The notes: generated from the letters alone by a model not told the origin. A stretch of 64,000 nucleotides of DNA from Novosphingobium sp. 9U (GCF_902506425.1 NZ_LR732469.1:620001-684000); one strand, 5' to 3'. Counted from the stretch's first letter, positions 17,649 through 27,448 are shown. Program-made: numbers and translations.

Positions 17649-18164
17649 ATGGACTTGCCGGTGAAGACCCAGAGCCCGCACCTTGTCGACACCTCGACGA
17701 TCCCCGGCTGGGGCGTAGACGCGGACCCGCGCAACGACCCTACGTACCCGATCCGCGACCAGCGCGCCGATCACGGGCTGACCAAGAACTGGGACCGGCC
17801 CACGGTACAGCAGCCGCAAGTCGAGATCCTGCAATCGATCGAGCACATCCGCCAACCTGCGGTTGTGGGCACATCGGTGCCGCCAACGGGGTTCAGCGGG
17901 ATGATGCGCCGCGCTGCATTCCGCTGGAGCGAGTCGAACTGGATGCACTGGCTGCTCCTGCTGGGCGCCGATCGCGTGAACGTGGTCGAGGGGCTGGTCG
18001 AAGATCTGGCGCATGCGCGCCTCCCCAACATTCCGGGCGAGATGGGGATCAAGGCAGAGCTGTCGTTCAACAAGCGGGGGTTCGCGCGCAAGATCGCCGT
18101 TGCCGGCGCTGGCGCGGCCCTGGGCTATGTCGCGATCAAGGCGGCCCGTCACCCCCGACCGTAG
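17649..18164 (+). CDS. Hypothetical protein with C-terminal membrane segment
   Basis: A 171-residue protein from ATG 17649, with AGGAG six bases upstream; an ATG at 17625 overlaps the dehydrogenase end and lacks a site. The N terminus is hydrophilic and proline-rich (STIPGWGVDADPRNDPTYP). The middle has SESNWMHWLLLLGADRVNVVEGL. The end, KIAVAGAGAALGYVAIKAA, is one glycine/alanine membrane segment. It follows the zinc alcohol dehydrogenase and precedes a DUF4142 lipoprotein. I do not recognise a family. Confidence 0.7.
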   Translation: MDLPVKTQSPHLVDTSTIPGWGVDADPRNDPTYPIRDQRADHGLTKNWDRPTVQQPQVEILQSIEHIRQPAVVGTSVPPTGFSGMMRRAAFRWSESNWMHWLLLLGADRVNVVEGLVEDLAHARLPNIPGEMGIKAELSFNKRGFARKIAVAGAGAALGYVAIKAARHPRP

Positions 18165-18211
18165 CCCTGCTCTCGCCTTTTAGCGCGATCCATCAGTCGA
18201 CAGGAGCCCCT

Positions 18212-18820
18212 ATGCCCAGAACTCTCTATCTCGCTGCAGCCGTCCTCGCACTGTCGGCTTGCGGCACGCATGACAACGGATCCAATGCGCAAGACCTGCA
18301 GAGCGAAGGCGCCGTCGACAAGGCCGGCACGGTCGACGATCCCGGCGTCGCGCAAGCCGAAGCGCAGCCTTCCGACAACACGAACATCTACGTGTCGCAG
18401 GCCGCCATCGGCGACCTCTTCGAAATACAGTCCAGTCAGCTCGCGCTGAAGAAGGCGCAATCGGCTGAAGTAAAGGCATTCGCCAAGCAGATGATCGCCG
18501 ATCACACCGCGACCACTGCTCAGCTCAAGACGCTGGCATCGCTGCAGGAAGTCGGCCGCGCTCTCCCGACGCAAGTCGATGCGCCGCACAAGGCCATGCT
18601 CGACCAGCTGAATGCGGTATCGGGCGCGGCCTTCGACAAGGCCTACCTCGACCAGCAAGCTCGGGCCCATCAGGAAGCACTGCTGCTGCACGCGGATTAT
18701 GCGGACAAGGGCACGGTGAGTGCGGTAAAATCCTTTGCACAGACGGTCACGCCCAAGATCCAGCATCATGCCGACATGGTGAAACAGCTTCAGGCCAGCC
18801 TCGCGGGCGGCGCACGCTAA
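18212..18820 (+). CDS. DUF4142 lipoprotein
   Basis: A 202-residue exported protein with AGGAG upstream of ATG 18212. The signal peptide ends in a lipobox (VLALSAC, lipidated Cys at about residue 17), so it should be anchored to a membrane facing the periplasm. Residues 50-195 form the all-helical DUF4142 domain (FEIQSSQLALKKAQSAEVKAFAKQMIADHTATTAQLK, AHQEALLLHADYA), a ferritin-like four-helix bundle without clear metal ligands. These proteins are often stress-induced; the role is unknown. Confidence 0.85.
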   Translation: MPRTLYLAAAVLALSACGTHDNGSNAQDLQSEGAVDKAGTVDDPGVAQAEAQPSDNTNIYVSQAAIGDLFEIQSSQLALKKAQSAEVKAFAKQMIADHTATTAQLKTLASLQEVGRALPTQVDAPHKAMLDQLNAVSGAAFDKAYLDQQARAHQEALLLHADYADKGTVSAVKSFAQTVTPKIQHHADMVKQLQASLAGGAR

Positions 18821-18829
18821 GGCATTACC

Positions 18830-20680
18830 ATGATCAAGGCGCCTCAGCCTCTCTCCCAGCCGCTGCCCATCCCCGAACCCAAAGACGAGTCCTACGGCGC
18901 GGCTCTGCGGCTCCATGTCGACGCTACCGACGTGCTGCGCCGGATATTCCGGGTTCAAGAGACGATCCCCGTACGACAAGCCGGCGTGCTGACACTCATG
19001 TATCCCAAGTGGCTGCCGGGCTACCACTCGCCACAAGCACCGATCGAGCTGCTTGCCGGGCTGGTGTTCGAAGCGAACGGCGAACGCCTGCACTGGGTGC
19101 GCCATCCGACCGAGGTGCATGCCTTCCACGTTCACGTTCCCGACGGCGTGGATGCGATCGAGGCCTCGTTCCAGTACGTCACGCCGACCAGTAGCGTGCA
19201 GGGACGCGTCGTCGTCAGCCAGAGGCTGCTGAACCTCGCCTGGAACGCAGTGGTCCTCTATCCCGCCGGGTACTTCTCGCGCGGGATTGAGGTCGAAGCG
19301 AGCGTCACTCTGCCGGACGGCTGGAGTTTCGCCACCGCGCTGCCGGTCGAGACACAGGAAGGCAGCAGCGTATCGTTCCGCCGGGTTGGCCTGGACGAAT
19401 TCGTGGACTCGCCGATGATGGGCGGGCTTCATGCGAAGCGGATAGCGTTGGACGATACGGTCACGCTCAATGTCTTTGCCGAAGAATCCGAGCACCTCGA
19501 TGCCAGTGACGAACAGATCGCGGCCCACCGCGGCGTGGTCGAGCAAGCGGACTTGTTGTTCGGCCCGCGCCCCTTCGACCGCTTCGAAGTGCTGCTGGCG
19601 CTGAGCGATGAGATCGGCAGCATCGGCGTCGAGCACCATCGCTCATGCGAGATCGCCAGCGTGCCGGGCTACTTTGCCGATTGGGAGAACACCTTTCCCC
19701 GGCGGGACAGCTTTCCGCACGAGTATATTCACGGTTGGAACGGCAAGCACCGGCGGGGCGCGGACTCCTGGGCGCCCTGCTTCTACCAGCCTATCCGCAA
19801 CAGCCTGATGTGGGTCTACGAGGGCCAGACGCAGTACTGGGATCGCGTGCTCTCGGCGCGCTCGGGCTTGTGGTCGGCTGAACATGCCCTGGCAGCCCTG
19901 GCGGACACAGCGGCGACGCACGACATGCAGGCCGGCTCACGATGGCGGCCGATGAGCGACACGACGCGAGATCCGATCATCGCGGCGCGCAGCCCGCTGC
20001 CCTGGCCCAGCTGGCAGCGCAGCGAAGACTACTACACCGAGGGCGCGCTCATCTGGCTGGACGTCGACACGCGAATACGCGAGTTGAGCGGCGACTGTCG
20101 TTCGCTCGATGATTTCGCACGAGCCTTCTTCGGCGCCGATGAGCCGAGGGGCGGCTATACCGAGACGTACCTGTTCGATGACGTTGTTCGCACTCTCAAC
20201 AGCATCGCCGAATACGATTGGTCCAGCTTCTTCATCGACATGCTCGAGAACACCCGCGGCGAGGCTCCGCTCGCGGGAATCGAACGCGGCGGGTATCAGT
20301 TGGTATATCGCGACACACCCACCGCCCTATGGCGCGCCCGCGAGCAGCTGACAGGAGTGACGAGCTTCATCTTCTCGCTTGGGCTCACCGTCTCCGGCGA
20401 CGGAGCCTTGGGGGAGGTGCGCTGGGACAGTCCGGCCTTCGAGCAAGCGCTGACGTCCGGCTCGCAGCTGCTCGGCGTGAACGGCCAGACTTTCAGCGTC
20501 GAGAGCCTGGACAGGGCAGTCTCGAGAAGCCGCGAGGGCGAGCGGGTCCAATGCCTGGTGCAAGACGGCCATCGCCAGCGCGAGGTTGAGTTCGACTATA
20601 CCGAAGGCCACCGCTACCCGGCATTGCAGCCCCTCCCCGACCAGCCACCGCGCCTCGATCGGATCCTGATGCCGCGTTAG
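18830..20680 (+). CDS. M61 family metallopeptidase with PDZ domain
   Basis: A 616-residue protein. The N-terminal beta-rich M61 domain is followed by the peptidase core with the zinc motif HEYIHGWNGKHRR at about residue 296 and the downstream Glu in WVYEGQTQYW. The C terminus (about 510-600) is a PDZ-like domain (LLGVNGQTFSVESLDRAV). Family knowledge: glycyl aminopeptidase type, removing N-terminal Gly or Ala from peptides. Relatives usually carry a signal peptide, but none is seen here, so it may be cytoplasmic. It follows the DUF4142 gene by 9 bases. Confidence 0.88.
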   Translation: MIKAPQPLSQPLPIPEPKDESYGAALRLHVDATDVLRRIFRVQETIPVRQAGVLTLMYPKWLPGYHSPQAPIELLAGLVFEANGERLHWVRHPTEVHAFHVHVPDGVDAIEASFQYVTPTSSVQGRVVVSQRLLNLAWNAVVLYPAGYFSRGIEVEASVTLPDGWSFATALPVETQEGSSVSFRRVGLDEFVDSPMMGGLHAKRIALDDTVTLNVFAEESEHLDASDEQIAAHRGVVEQADLLFGPRPFDRFEVLLALSDEIGSIGVEHHRSCEIASVPGYFADWENTFPRRDSFPHEYIHGWNGKHRRGADSWAPCFYQPIRNSLMWVYEGQTQYWDRVLSARSGLWSAEHALAALADTAATHDMQAGSRWRPMSDTTRDPIIAARSPLPWPSWQRSEDYYTEGALIWLDVDTRIRELSGDCRSLDDFARAFFGADEPRGGYTETYLFDDVVRTLNSIAEYDWSSFFIDMLENTRGEAPLAGIERGGYQLVYRDTPTALWRAREQLTGVTSFIFSLGLTVSGDGALGEVRWDSPAFEQALTSGSQLLGVNGQTFSVESLDRAVSRSREGERVQCLVQDGHRQREVEFDYTEGHRYPALQPLPDQPPRLDRILMPR

Positions 20681-20708
20681 CAAGCACCCGCGCGGTAGCT
20701 GATCGGGC

Positions 20709-21551
20709 TCATGTGGTTCCCGCAGCAGCCCGTTGCAGCGCTTCCAGTTCGACCTGGTCGTGCGAGCAGAAGATGGTCAGCTCGGTCCCGTGTCGACGCT
20801 TGAGGTCTCTCAGGCGCTCTTGGTTGCCGAGACGTTGCACGCGATCGACTTCCATCAGCCTCTGGTAAGCGCGCAAACCGGGCGTGCAGCGCGTGTGTTT
20901 CAGGTCCATTTCGCCGCGGTAGAAGTAGGCATCGCCCGCATTGAGCACCCAGCCCTGACCCGCATCGACTGCGATGCCGGCGTGGCCGAAGGTATGACCG
21001 GGCAGTGGCACCATCAGGATCTCGGGCGGCAGACCTTCCAACTGACGCACCGCTTCGAAGCCGAACCACGTCTCACCGGCGTGCCCATACGTCCGCCAGT
21101 CGCGTACCTCGTCCCACTGGTCCGGGCGATAGCGCCGGCGTGCGATGAAGCCCTGCCGCTTGCGCTCGGCGGCGTCGCGTTCGCGCTCCATGACGTGTAC
21201 GCGGGCCTCGGGGAAGTCCTCGATCCCACCGGCATGGTCGAAGTCCAGGTGCGTGAGCACGATGTGGCGCACGTCCCGTGGCGAGAAGCCGAGTTGCTCG
21301 ACCTGGTAGCGCGCCGTGTCCTCGATCCGGAAGCGGATGTTGAGCAGTGCGTGGAAGAAGCGGCTGAGGCGCGGATGGGGGTGGCGCACGTCGGCAGTTC
21401 CATAGCCGGTATCGATGAGAACCAATCCCTGATCGGTCTCGATCAGCTGCGCGGTACACGGGATTGTCGCCAAGGGGCCATGGCTGAAGCCGTCGAACAG
21501 CGGCCCGCCAAGCGGACAGTCCGTCCCGCACTTGAGATAGTGGATGCGCAT
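20709..21551 (-). CDS. Metallo-beta-lactamase-fold hydrolase, N-acyl homoserine lactonase-like
   Basis: A 280-residue protein. The dinuclear zinc site motif is THLDFDHAGG (HxxxDH), with later His and Asp ligands in PGHTFGHAGIAVD and NAGDAYFYRG, and a C-terminal FCSHDQVE. The N terminus YLKCGTDCPLGGPL resembles the AiiA/AttM branch, which opens acyl-homoserine lactone rings. No luxI or luxR gene is visible here, so quenching of signals from others or another lactone or ester substrate is equally possible. It is convergent with the M61 gene. Confidence 0.75.
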   Translation of the reverse strand: MRIHYLKCGTDCPLGGPLFDGFSHGPLATIPCTAQLIETDQGLVLIDTGYGTADVRHPHPRLSRFFHALLNIRFRIEDTARYQVEQLGFSPRDVRHIVLTHLDFDHAGGIEDFPEARVHVMERERDAAERKRQGFIARRRYRPDQWDEVRDWRTYGHAGETWFGFEAVRQLEGLPPEILMVPLPGHTFGHAGIAVDAGQGWVLNAGDAYFYRGEMDLKHTRCTPGLRAYQRLMEVDRVQRLGNQERLRDLKRRHGTELTIFCSHDQVELEALQRAAAGTT

Positions 21552-21774
21552 GATGGTCCTTCCGTGACGCTACCCTATGTCGAACGCAGTGCAGACGGGT
21601 TCGGATGATACTTTTTCGTCATTGGGCGAAGAATAGCCAAGGGTGATCGCCCCGGATAAGGCCAGCTCGGAGCGCGACATGGCAAGTAGTGCGGCTGAGC
21701 GCTGTTCCGCTTTGTTGCCTCAGCCGCGATCTGCCTGCATCCTCGGGGCGGCCCATGCTCAAGAAGGATAGGTG

Positions 21775-22209
21775 ATGATCAAGCCAGCCGTTGCTGCCGT
21801 CTGTCTGGCCATTCTCCTGCTTGCCGGATCGGCACAGGCGCAGAGCAATCTTTGGTTCGGCACCTGGAAGCTCCGGCCGAACGATGCGAGCGAGAAGCCG
21901 GAGACGCTGATCTATAGCGACGCAGGAGACGGAGCCATGAAGATGGTCTCTGTCGAGCAGCAAAGCATCATTATCACTCACTTAGACGGTAAGCGGGCAG
22001 CGGACGTGGGTCCCGGAAACCGGCAAGGCGCATCGCTGGCGGTCAAGGCCACCTCGCCAACCAGCTATGATTGGACCTTCTTCAAGGATGGCAAGCCTTT
22101 CGTCCAGGGCAGGAACACGCTCGCGGCAGATCTGAAGTCGTTCAACGAGGTGAGTTGGCTGGTAACAAGGCCGAGCGACGTAGTCGCCCTCGTCTACGAG
22201 CGGCAGTGA
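21775..22209 (+). CDS. Small exported hypothetical protein
   Basis: A 144-residue protein from ATG 21775 (AAGGA six bases upstream). Residues 1-22 are a clear signal peptide ending in AQA. The mature part begins QSNLWFGTWKLRPNDASEKPETLIYSDAGDGAMKMVSVEQQ, a lipocalin-like small beta protein in appearance. The GTWKLRPNDAS phrase recurs in many exported proteins annotated only as hypothetical. It stands alone between two oppositely oriented genes. Confidence 0.75.
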   Translation: MIKPAVAAVCLAILLLAGSAQAQSNLWFGTWKLRPNDASEKPETLIYSDAGDGAMKMVSVEQQSIIITHLDGKRAADVGPGNRQGASLAVKATSPTSYDWTFFKDGKPFVQGRNTLAADLKSFNEVSWLVTRPSDVVALVYERQ

Positions 22210-22287
22210 GATGTGCCGATGTGATCAAAGACCGTGATGGACAAAGGGCATCACCTATACACCAAGCGATCCGGAGCGCGCTGCGGC

Positions 22288-23037
22288 TCAAAGCTTCGCA
22301 AGCCGTCCACCATCAACCGCGAGCGAAGTACCGGTGATGAACTTCGCATCGTCACTGGCAAGGAACGCCACGGCCGCGGCGATGTCCTCGGGCGTGCCGA
22401 CATCGCGCTTGTCGATCGTCTCGGCGCCTGATTTCACGTTGGGGTTGTCCCAAAGCATCGGCGTGTCGATCGCGCCGGGCAGCACCGCGTTGGCACGGAT
22501 CCTGACATCTCGCCCTTCGATCGAGCTTGTGCGCGTCAGCGATAGCAACGCCGCCTTTGCCGCCGAATAGGGAGCGGCGTTGGCGCTTGTCTCGATCGCA
22601 TGGACGCTGGCGATGTTGACGATGGCGCCGCCCTTGTCGCCGCAATGCAGGAAGGCCTGACGCGTAAAGAACGCCGCACCAAGCAAATCGACACGCAGCA
22701 CCTTCAGCCAGTCCTCGCCGGTGAACTCCGCCAAGGTCTTGAAGGTCATCAGCCCGGCGTTGTTGACCACCACATCGAGCCGGCCGAACCTGTCGAGCGC
22801 CGTACGCACCGTAGCTTCGACCTGCTCTTCCGCGCCAACATCGCAAGCCACGCCGATCGCCAGCCCGCCGGCATCGGCCACGAGCTTGTCGGCCGTCGCC
22901 TTGGCGGCATCGCCCTTGAGATCGGCTATAATGACGCTTGCGCTTTCAGCGTGCAGCCGAGCGGCGATGGCAGCGCCGATCCCTCCGGCGGCACCCGTGA
23001 CGATGGCGACTTTACCTACGAAGCGGCGTTCCATCAT
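22288..23037 (-). CDS. Short-chain dehydrogenase/reductase
   Basis: A 249-residue SDR of the classical type: TGAAGGIGAAIAARL cofactor motif, Asp after strand 2 (IIADLKG, favouring NAD), NNAGLM, catalytic Ser in NIASVHA, and YSAAK for the Tyr/Lys pair. The ATG at 23037 overlaps the stop codon of the upstream GH1-family gene (ATGA), with AGGAG five bases before it. Translation is therefore coupled with the glycosidase, suggesting that the SDR oxidises a sugar or aglycone released by it. Confidence 0.88.
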   Translation of the reverse strand: MMERRFVGKVAIVTGAAGGIGAAIAARLHAESASVIIADLKGDAAKATADKLVADAGGLAIGVACDVGAEEQVEATVRTALDRFGRLDVVVNNAGLMTFKTLAEFTGEDWLKVLRVDLLGAAFFTRQAFLHCGDKGGAIVNIASVHAIETSANAAPYSAAKAALLSLTRTSSIEGRDVRIRANAVLPGAIDTPMLWDNPNVKSGAETIDKRDVGTPEDIAAAVAFLASDDAKFITGTSLAVDGGRLAKL

Positions 23038-24329
23038 CCATTCTCCTGAACTGCAGGCGCCGTCGGTCTCGCCTTGATCATGCTGGCGGCGCGTTGCATC
23101 TGGCGTCTGGCGTGCTGCTCGCTGACTTCGTCGGGCAGGACGACCGGCACCGTCAAACACAGGCTCTGCGTCGGCAGCACGTCGCGCCACTCGCTGATGA
23201 GCTTCTTGTAGGCCTCGCCGACCGGGCGGATCTTGCGATCCAGATCGTAGAGGCCGAGCGGATTGACGTTACCGTTCTTCTCGCGCAGCGCACTGTCCCA
23301 ATCGACCTGGTCCGTCAGCGAGTACCAGGTGAAGCCGACAACCGGCACGCCATCATTACGCACGCGCAAGACGTTGGCCCATTCCTTCCAGAGCCAGTCG
23401 ACCGCTTCGCTGCCGGCAGGGCCCTGGTTGAGGTTGGTCTCGGTATGCATGACCGGGAGGCGATAGCGGTCGTGATACTGCCGGGTGATCTCGCTATAGC
23501 CGAAAATCTCGCCCGAGGCACGTGTCGACCCGTCCGCCGAAACGCGGTGCTCGTTGGTGACGTAGTAGTCGTTCCCCATGATGCAGTGCTGCTTCATGCG
23601 GTTCTGCAGGAAGAAATGGTACTCATCTCGGGACATGCCGTTGTCGAGCAAGTACTCGTACATTTCTGAGTCGACCCGTCGGCCATAGTTGAGGTCGAGC
23701 GAGAGGAACCGCTGCGAGTTCATCACCTCGGCCGGGCGGATCGCCGCGGGGCTGTCGGCGTGGAAGTATTCGGAAGACTCGCTCTGCACGAAGATCGCAT
23801 CCGGCCGGACCTTGAGGATTGCTTGCATCGCCAGCACGTTGGCCTTGACGATGTGCTTGAGCGCGGTGACGAACGCGAGGTCGCTGCTAAGCTGTTCGTT
23901 CCACCATCCATATCGCGCTGAGAAGGTTGCGCAGATGTACATCTCGTTGACCGGGGTATAGAGTTGCACCCACGGAAAGCGCTCTGCAAAGGCGAGCGCG
24001 TAGTGGCAGAACCGCTCGGAGAAGTCGGGGTTCTGGAAGTTGCCGATCCAGTCCGGCACGCCGAAGTGGCACAAGTCGACGATCGGTACGATATTGCGCC
24101 GTTTCAGCTCGGCAAAGGCAAGGTCGGAAAACTCCCAGTCGTACTTGTCCGGGCCAAGCCAGGTCTTGTGGATCGGTGGGCCGAACCGCAGGTACCCGAT
24201 GCCCATTTCCTGGACGAGGGCGAAGTCCTCTTTCCAGCGCTGGTAATGGCCGCAGCTCTCCATCTCATCGACGCGGGTGCGACCGCCATCGATGGTCGGC
24301 ACGGAGTTCTCGATGCCGGTGGCGAACAT
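23034..24329 (-). CDS. Family 1 glycoside hydrolase-like protein
   Basis: A 431-residue TIM-barrel glycosidase. The GH1 acid/base Glu is in TPVNEMY (E129) and the nucleophile Glu in HTETNLN (E297); the barrel strand motifs YLRFGPPIHKTW and VDLCHFGVPDWI fit. The usual GH1 N-terminal SFLWG and C-terminal GWYxWS motifs are altered (MFATGIENS, GFTWYSLTDQ), so it is a divergent branch. Start problem: ATG 24329 has no ribosome site. A strong AGAAGGAG lies seven bases before an ATT at 24341, which would add Ile-Thr-Thr-Phe. It is the first gene of a pair with an SDR. Confidence 0.8.
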   Translation of the reverse strand: MFATGIENSVPTIDGGRTRVDEMESCGHYQRWKEDFALVQEMGIGYLRFGPPIHKTWLGPDKYDWEFSDLAFAELKRRNIVPIVDLCHFGVPDWIGNFQNPDFSERFCHYALAFAERFPWVQLYTPVNEMYICATFSARYGWWNEQLSSDLAFVTALKHIVKANVLAMQAILKVRPDAIFVQSESSEYFHADSPAAIRPAEVMNSQRFLSLDLNYGRRVDSEMYEYLLDNGMSRDEYHFFLQNRMKQHCIMGNDYYVTNEHRVSADGSTRASGEIFGYSEITRQYHDRYRLPVMHTETNLNQGPAGSEAVDWLWKEWANVLRVRNDGVPVVGFTWYSLTDQVDWDSALREKNGNVNPLGLYDLDRKIRPVGEAYKKLISEWRDVLPTQSLCLTVPVVLPDEVSEQHARRQMQRAASMIKARPTAPAVQENG

Positions 24330-24341
24330 GAAGGTGGTAAT

Positions 24342-24834
24342 GAGGAATCTCCTTCTGCCCAGCTAAACGCAGCCGTACGCATCTGGAGCCCGCCTAAGTT
24401 CGATATTCATCGGTGCATTGCTCTTGAGCCATTACCGTCGTGGCCTGGTCGAGGCCAAGTCAACCCATGAGCGAAGTGCTCGATTGCACTGGATAGCGCC
24501 GGCATTGAGGCATCCTTTGCACTGACGAGCGCGCTGGCATGCGGATGTCGCGCTCCGATGCAGAAGATGCCTTCGCACCATCTACCTGCGGCAATGTTGG
24601 CGGTTTACCGAACAGGTTCAGCATGCCCAACATGAAGATGCGGACGGCCAGACGGCTTCGATGGCAGCGCCGCCGAGAACCATGTGCAGGATGCTGCCGC
24701 CCGGCATGGTCGATTGCAGCTGCTCGTGCTCATGCTTTTAGGAGCCTTGATCGTCCGGCTCCACCGAGTGCAACAACGGCTAGCGAAGCTCAGGCCACGT
24801 TACTGCGCTGCAGGTACGACGCGAAGCCGCAATT
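24342..24834. other. Intergenic region, nothing recognised
   Basis: About 490 bases between the GH1 gene start and the end of the TetR gene. The frames here have poor codon use and no ribosome sites. I see no repeat, RNA or hairpin worth naming; the promoter for the GH1/SDR pair should lie in the first 100 bases. Confidence 0.4.
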
Positions 24835-25488
24835 CTACCGGCAGCATCCCGCGATGAATACCGGGACGACGCGCTCCACCCAGCTCTCGCGCTCTTCCCC
24901 AGAAATCTCGCGGCTCGAGAGCATCGCGTTCACATACCAGCCGCGCAGCAGCAGGATGAAGGCTTCGGCGGCCGTGTGGCAGTCGTTGCTACCCAGCCCG
25001 GACGCGGCGCTGCATTGCTTGATGAACCACGCCACCTGAGCGATGCCTACTTGCGTGCGTTCCGCCGCCGCCAGCCCCAGCTCCGGGAAGCGATGAGCTT
25101 CGGAGTAGATGAGGCGATTGACCGCCATGAGGTCGCCACTCAGACTGATGGCCAGCGTGCGATTGGCATAGGCCTTCAGGCCCGCTTCGAGATTGAGCGG
25201 CGCCGAGCCGGTTAGCGTCGCGATAACGGAGAGACGTTCGACCTGCTGGCGCATGATCGCGCGGAACAACTCGTCCTTGGATCGGTAGCGAGAGTACAGC
25301 GTGGTCTTCGATATCCGCGCGACCTTGACGATCCTCGAGATCGAGGCTCCGCCATAGCCATGCTGGAGGAACTCCTGCAGAGCGACCTCGAGCAGTTCCT
25401 CTTCGATGAGCGGGACACTCTCCGTCGGCGGCCGGCCGCGAGACCGGCGCCCGGAACCCTCCACTTCCAGCTCTGTCACACTCGCCAA
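24835..25488 (-). CDS. TetR/AcrR-family transcriptional regulator
   Basis: About 217 residues. The N-terminal helix-turn-helix is LLEVALQEFLQHGYGGASISRIVKVARISKTTLYSRYRSKDELF, and the ligand-binding C-terminal domain is helical (TAAEAFILLLRGWYVNAML). The start is uncertain: the frame opens with TTG 25488, and a GTG at 25479 is an alternative. It lies 106 bases downstream of the Baeyer-Villiger-type monooxygenase gene on the same strand and probably controls it and the divergent dioxygenase operon. The effector is unknown. Confidence 0.87.
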   Translation of the reverse strand: MASVTELEVEGSGRRSRGRPPTESVPLIEEELLEVALQEFLQHGYGGASISRIVKVARISKTTLYSRYRSKDELFRAIMRQQVERLSVIATLTGSAPLNLEAGLKAYANRTLAISLSGDLMAVNRLIYSEAHRFPELGLAAAERTQVGIAQVAWFIKQCSAASGLGSNDCHTAAEAFILLLRGWYVNAMLSSREISGEERESWVERVVPVFIAGCCR

Positions 25489-25594
25489 ATCAGCCGTTCC
25501 ACTTGCTACCGTCCTGAAGGAAACATCCGCTTAGCTGGCTGCGCTGGTTTCGGCGACCATCCATGCCGTAAACTCACGACGAGGCCGGGCGCCG

Positions 25595-27448
25595 TCAGGC
25601 AGTGGATCCAACTGCCTCGGGATCGCGCACGATCATGCCCGCCAGAATCTCGCCTTCACGCCAGGAGCCGACCAGCTCTTCGAACGCGTCCCAACCGGGG
25701 CCGTATGACTCTCCCAGGTACCAGCGGTTCTTGGACGTATCGCCGTCGTTGTTGAAGTAGCTCGGCGGGCACTCGCGCTGCAGGTACGACACGTCGATCG
25801 CCGTTTCGCGCAGGAGCTTCACCCAATCGTCTTGTGCTTCCAGGCTCGGTTCCACGGACGTATGCCCGCGGTCCAACGCGGTTTTGATGATGTAGGCGAT
25901 GTGGAAGCCCTGGCGGCTGAACTGGTGCGTCGTGGTGGCGAAGAAGCCGCCCTGGACATAGCCGGTGAAGAACTGATTGGGGAAGTTGCTGGCCATCGTG
26001 CCGTGCAGCGTGCGGTATCCGTCCGACCAGTAATCGTAGAGCGAGAGCCCGTCGCGCCCCTCGATCGTGCGGATGCCCCACCGCTTTTCCAAATCGCTGG
26101 TCACTTCGAAACCGCTGGCGCAGACCAGGCAGTCGATCTCGTACTCGGTGCCTTCGTGCACGAAGCCGTTCTGCGTCATGCGCTCGACGCCGCGCGTGTT
26201 CGACACGTCGATCAACTTGACGTTGGGCTGGTTGAACGCTGGGTAATAGTGGTCGTTCGAGAGCGGGCGCTTGCAGTTGAACATGAACCACGGCTTCAGA
26301 GCCTCGGCGGTCTGCTCGTCCTGCACGATGCTTTCGACGCGGCGGCGCATGCGCTCCATCACGCGCACGTCCATCGCCGCGCGCCGCTCGGCGTACTCCT
26401 CCGGGCTCTGCGGCCAGCCGATCTGCTCACTCTCCGCGGCCATGTTGCGGTTGATCTCGGTCCAGATGTCGCAGATCTGGTCGGCTTGGCCCGGCTTGAG
26501 CCCGAACACCGCGCCGTCGTGGAAGTTCTTCTGCCGCTCGTACTGCCAGCCCGGCTGGAGCGAGGCCGCCCAGTCCGGATCGGTGGGCGGATTGGGCCGC
26601 TCGTCTACGCTCGAGGGTGTGCGCTGGATCACGTAGACCTGCTTGGCGTACTTGGCGAGATACGGAATGGCCTGGATCGCCGTAGCGCCGGTGCCGACGA
26701 TCGCCACGCGCTTGTCGGCAAGCTTGCTGAGCACCGGGTCCCGCCACTCGCCGCCGGTGTAGTCGTAGTCCCAGCGGGCGGTGTGGAACAGCTTGCCCTT
26801 GAAGTCACGAATTCCCGGAATGCCGGGAAGCTTGGGCTTGTTGAGCGGGCCGCCGCACATGATCACGAAGCGCGCTCGGATATCGTCGCCGCGATTGGTT
26901 TCGATGTGCCAGCGCTGGATCGCCTCGTCCCACTTCAGCGAGCGCACCAGAGTGTGGAACAGGGCGTTCTCGTACAAGCCGTACTGCGTGGCGATTCGGA
27001 CGCAATGCCCTTGGATTTCATAGCCGTCCGCGAACTTCTTGGACGGCATCCACCCCGTCTCTTCCAACAACGGAAGGTAACAGTAAGCGTCGTTGTCGCA
27101 CTGGATGCCGGGATAGCGGTTCCAGTACCAGACACCGCCGAAATCACCGGCATGCTCGATGTGACGGAAAGTGTTGACGCCCGCATTGCGCAAGTGAACG
27201 CCGGCCATGATGCCCGAAAAGCCGCCACCCAGGATGGCAACGTCGAGATCTTCACTGATCGGCTCGCGCGCCGTCATCGGCGTGTGCGGATCGGCTTCGT
27301 AAGCCTCGGCAAAGCCGGTTTCGGTGCGGACATACTGGTTGCCGCCCTCGGGGCGCAGCCGCCTTAGACGCTCCTGCTTGTAGCGCTCGCGGATCGCGGA
27401 GACATCGAGTTCCTCGACGGGCGGCACGTTGGTGGGCTGGCAGGTCAT
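25595..27448 (-). CDS. Baeyer-Villiger-type flavin monooxygenase
   Basis: A 617-residue class B flavoprotein monooxygenase with GGGAG eight bases upstream of its ATG. It has an N-terminal extension (about 70 residues), then FAD motif ILGGGFSGIMAGVHL, HAGDFGGVWYWNRYPGIQCD, the type-1 BVMO fingerprint FKGKLFHTARWDYDY, and NADPH motif VAIVGTGATAIQAIP. These enzymes use NADPH and O2 to insert oxygen beside a ketone, giving esters or lactones. The N-terminal extension and length resemble steroid/cyclododecanone-type BVMOs. It is divergent from a six-gene dioxygenase operon, and a shared pathway is likely. Confidence 0.9.
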   Translation of the reverse strand: MTCQPTNVPPVEELDVSAIRERYKQERLRRLRPEGGNQYVRTETGFAEAYEADPHTPMTAREPISEDLDVAILGGGFSGIMAGVHLRNAGVNTFRHIEHAGDFGGVWYWNRYPGIQCDNDAYCYLPLLEETGWMPSKKFADGYEIQGHCVRIATQYGLYENALFHTLVRSLKWDEAIQRWHIETNRGDDIRARFVIMCGGPLNKPKLPGIPGIRDFKGKLFHTARWDYDYTGGEWRDPVLSKLADKRVAIVGTGATAIQAIPYLAKYAKQVYVIQRTPSSVDERPNPPTDPDWAASLQPGWQYERQKNFHDGAVFGLKPGQADQICDIWTEINRNMAAESEQIGWPQSPEEYAERRAAMDVRVMERMRRRVESIVQDEQTAEALKPWFMFNCKRPLSNDHYYPAFNQPNVKLIDVSNTRGVERMTQNGFVHEGTEYEIDCLVCASGFEVTSDLEKRWGIRTIEGRDGLSLYDYWSDGYRTLHGTMASNFPNQFFTGYVQGGFFATTTHQFSRQGFHIAYIIKTALDRGHTSVEPSLEAQDDWVKLLRETAIDVSYLQRECPPSYFNNDGDTSKNRWYLGESYGPGWDAFEELVGSWREGEILAGMIVRDPEAVGSTA

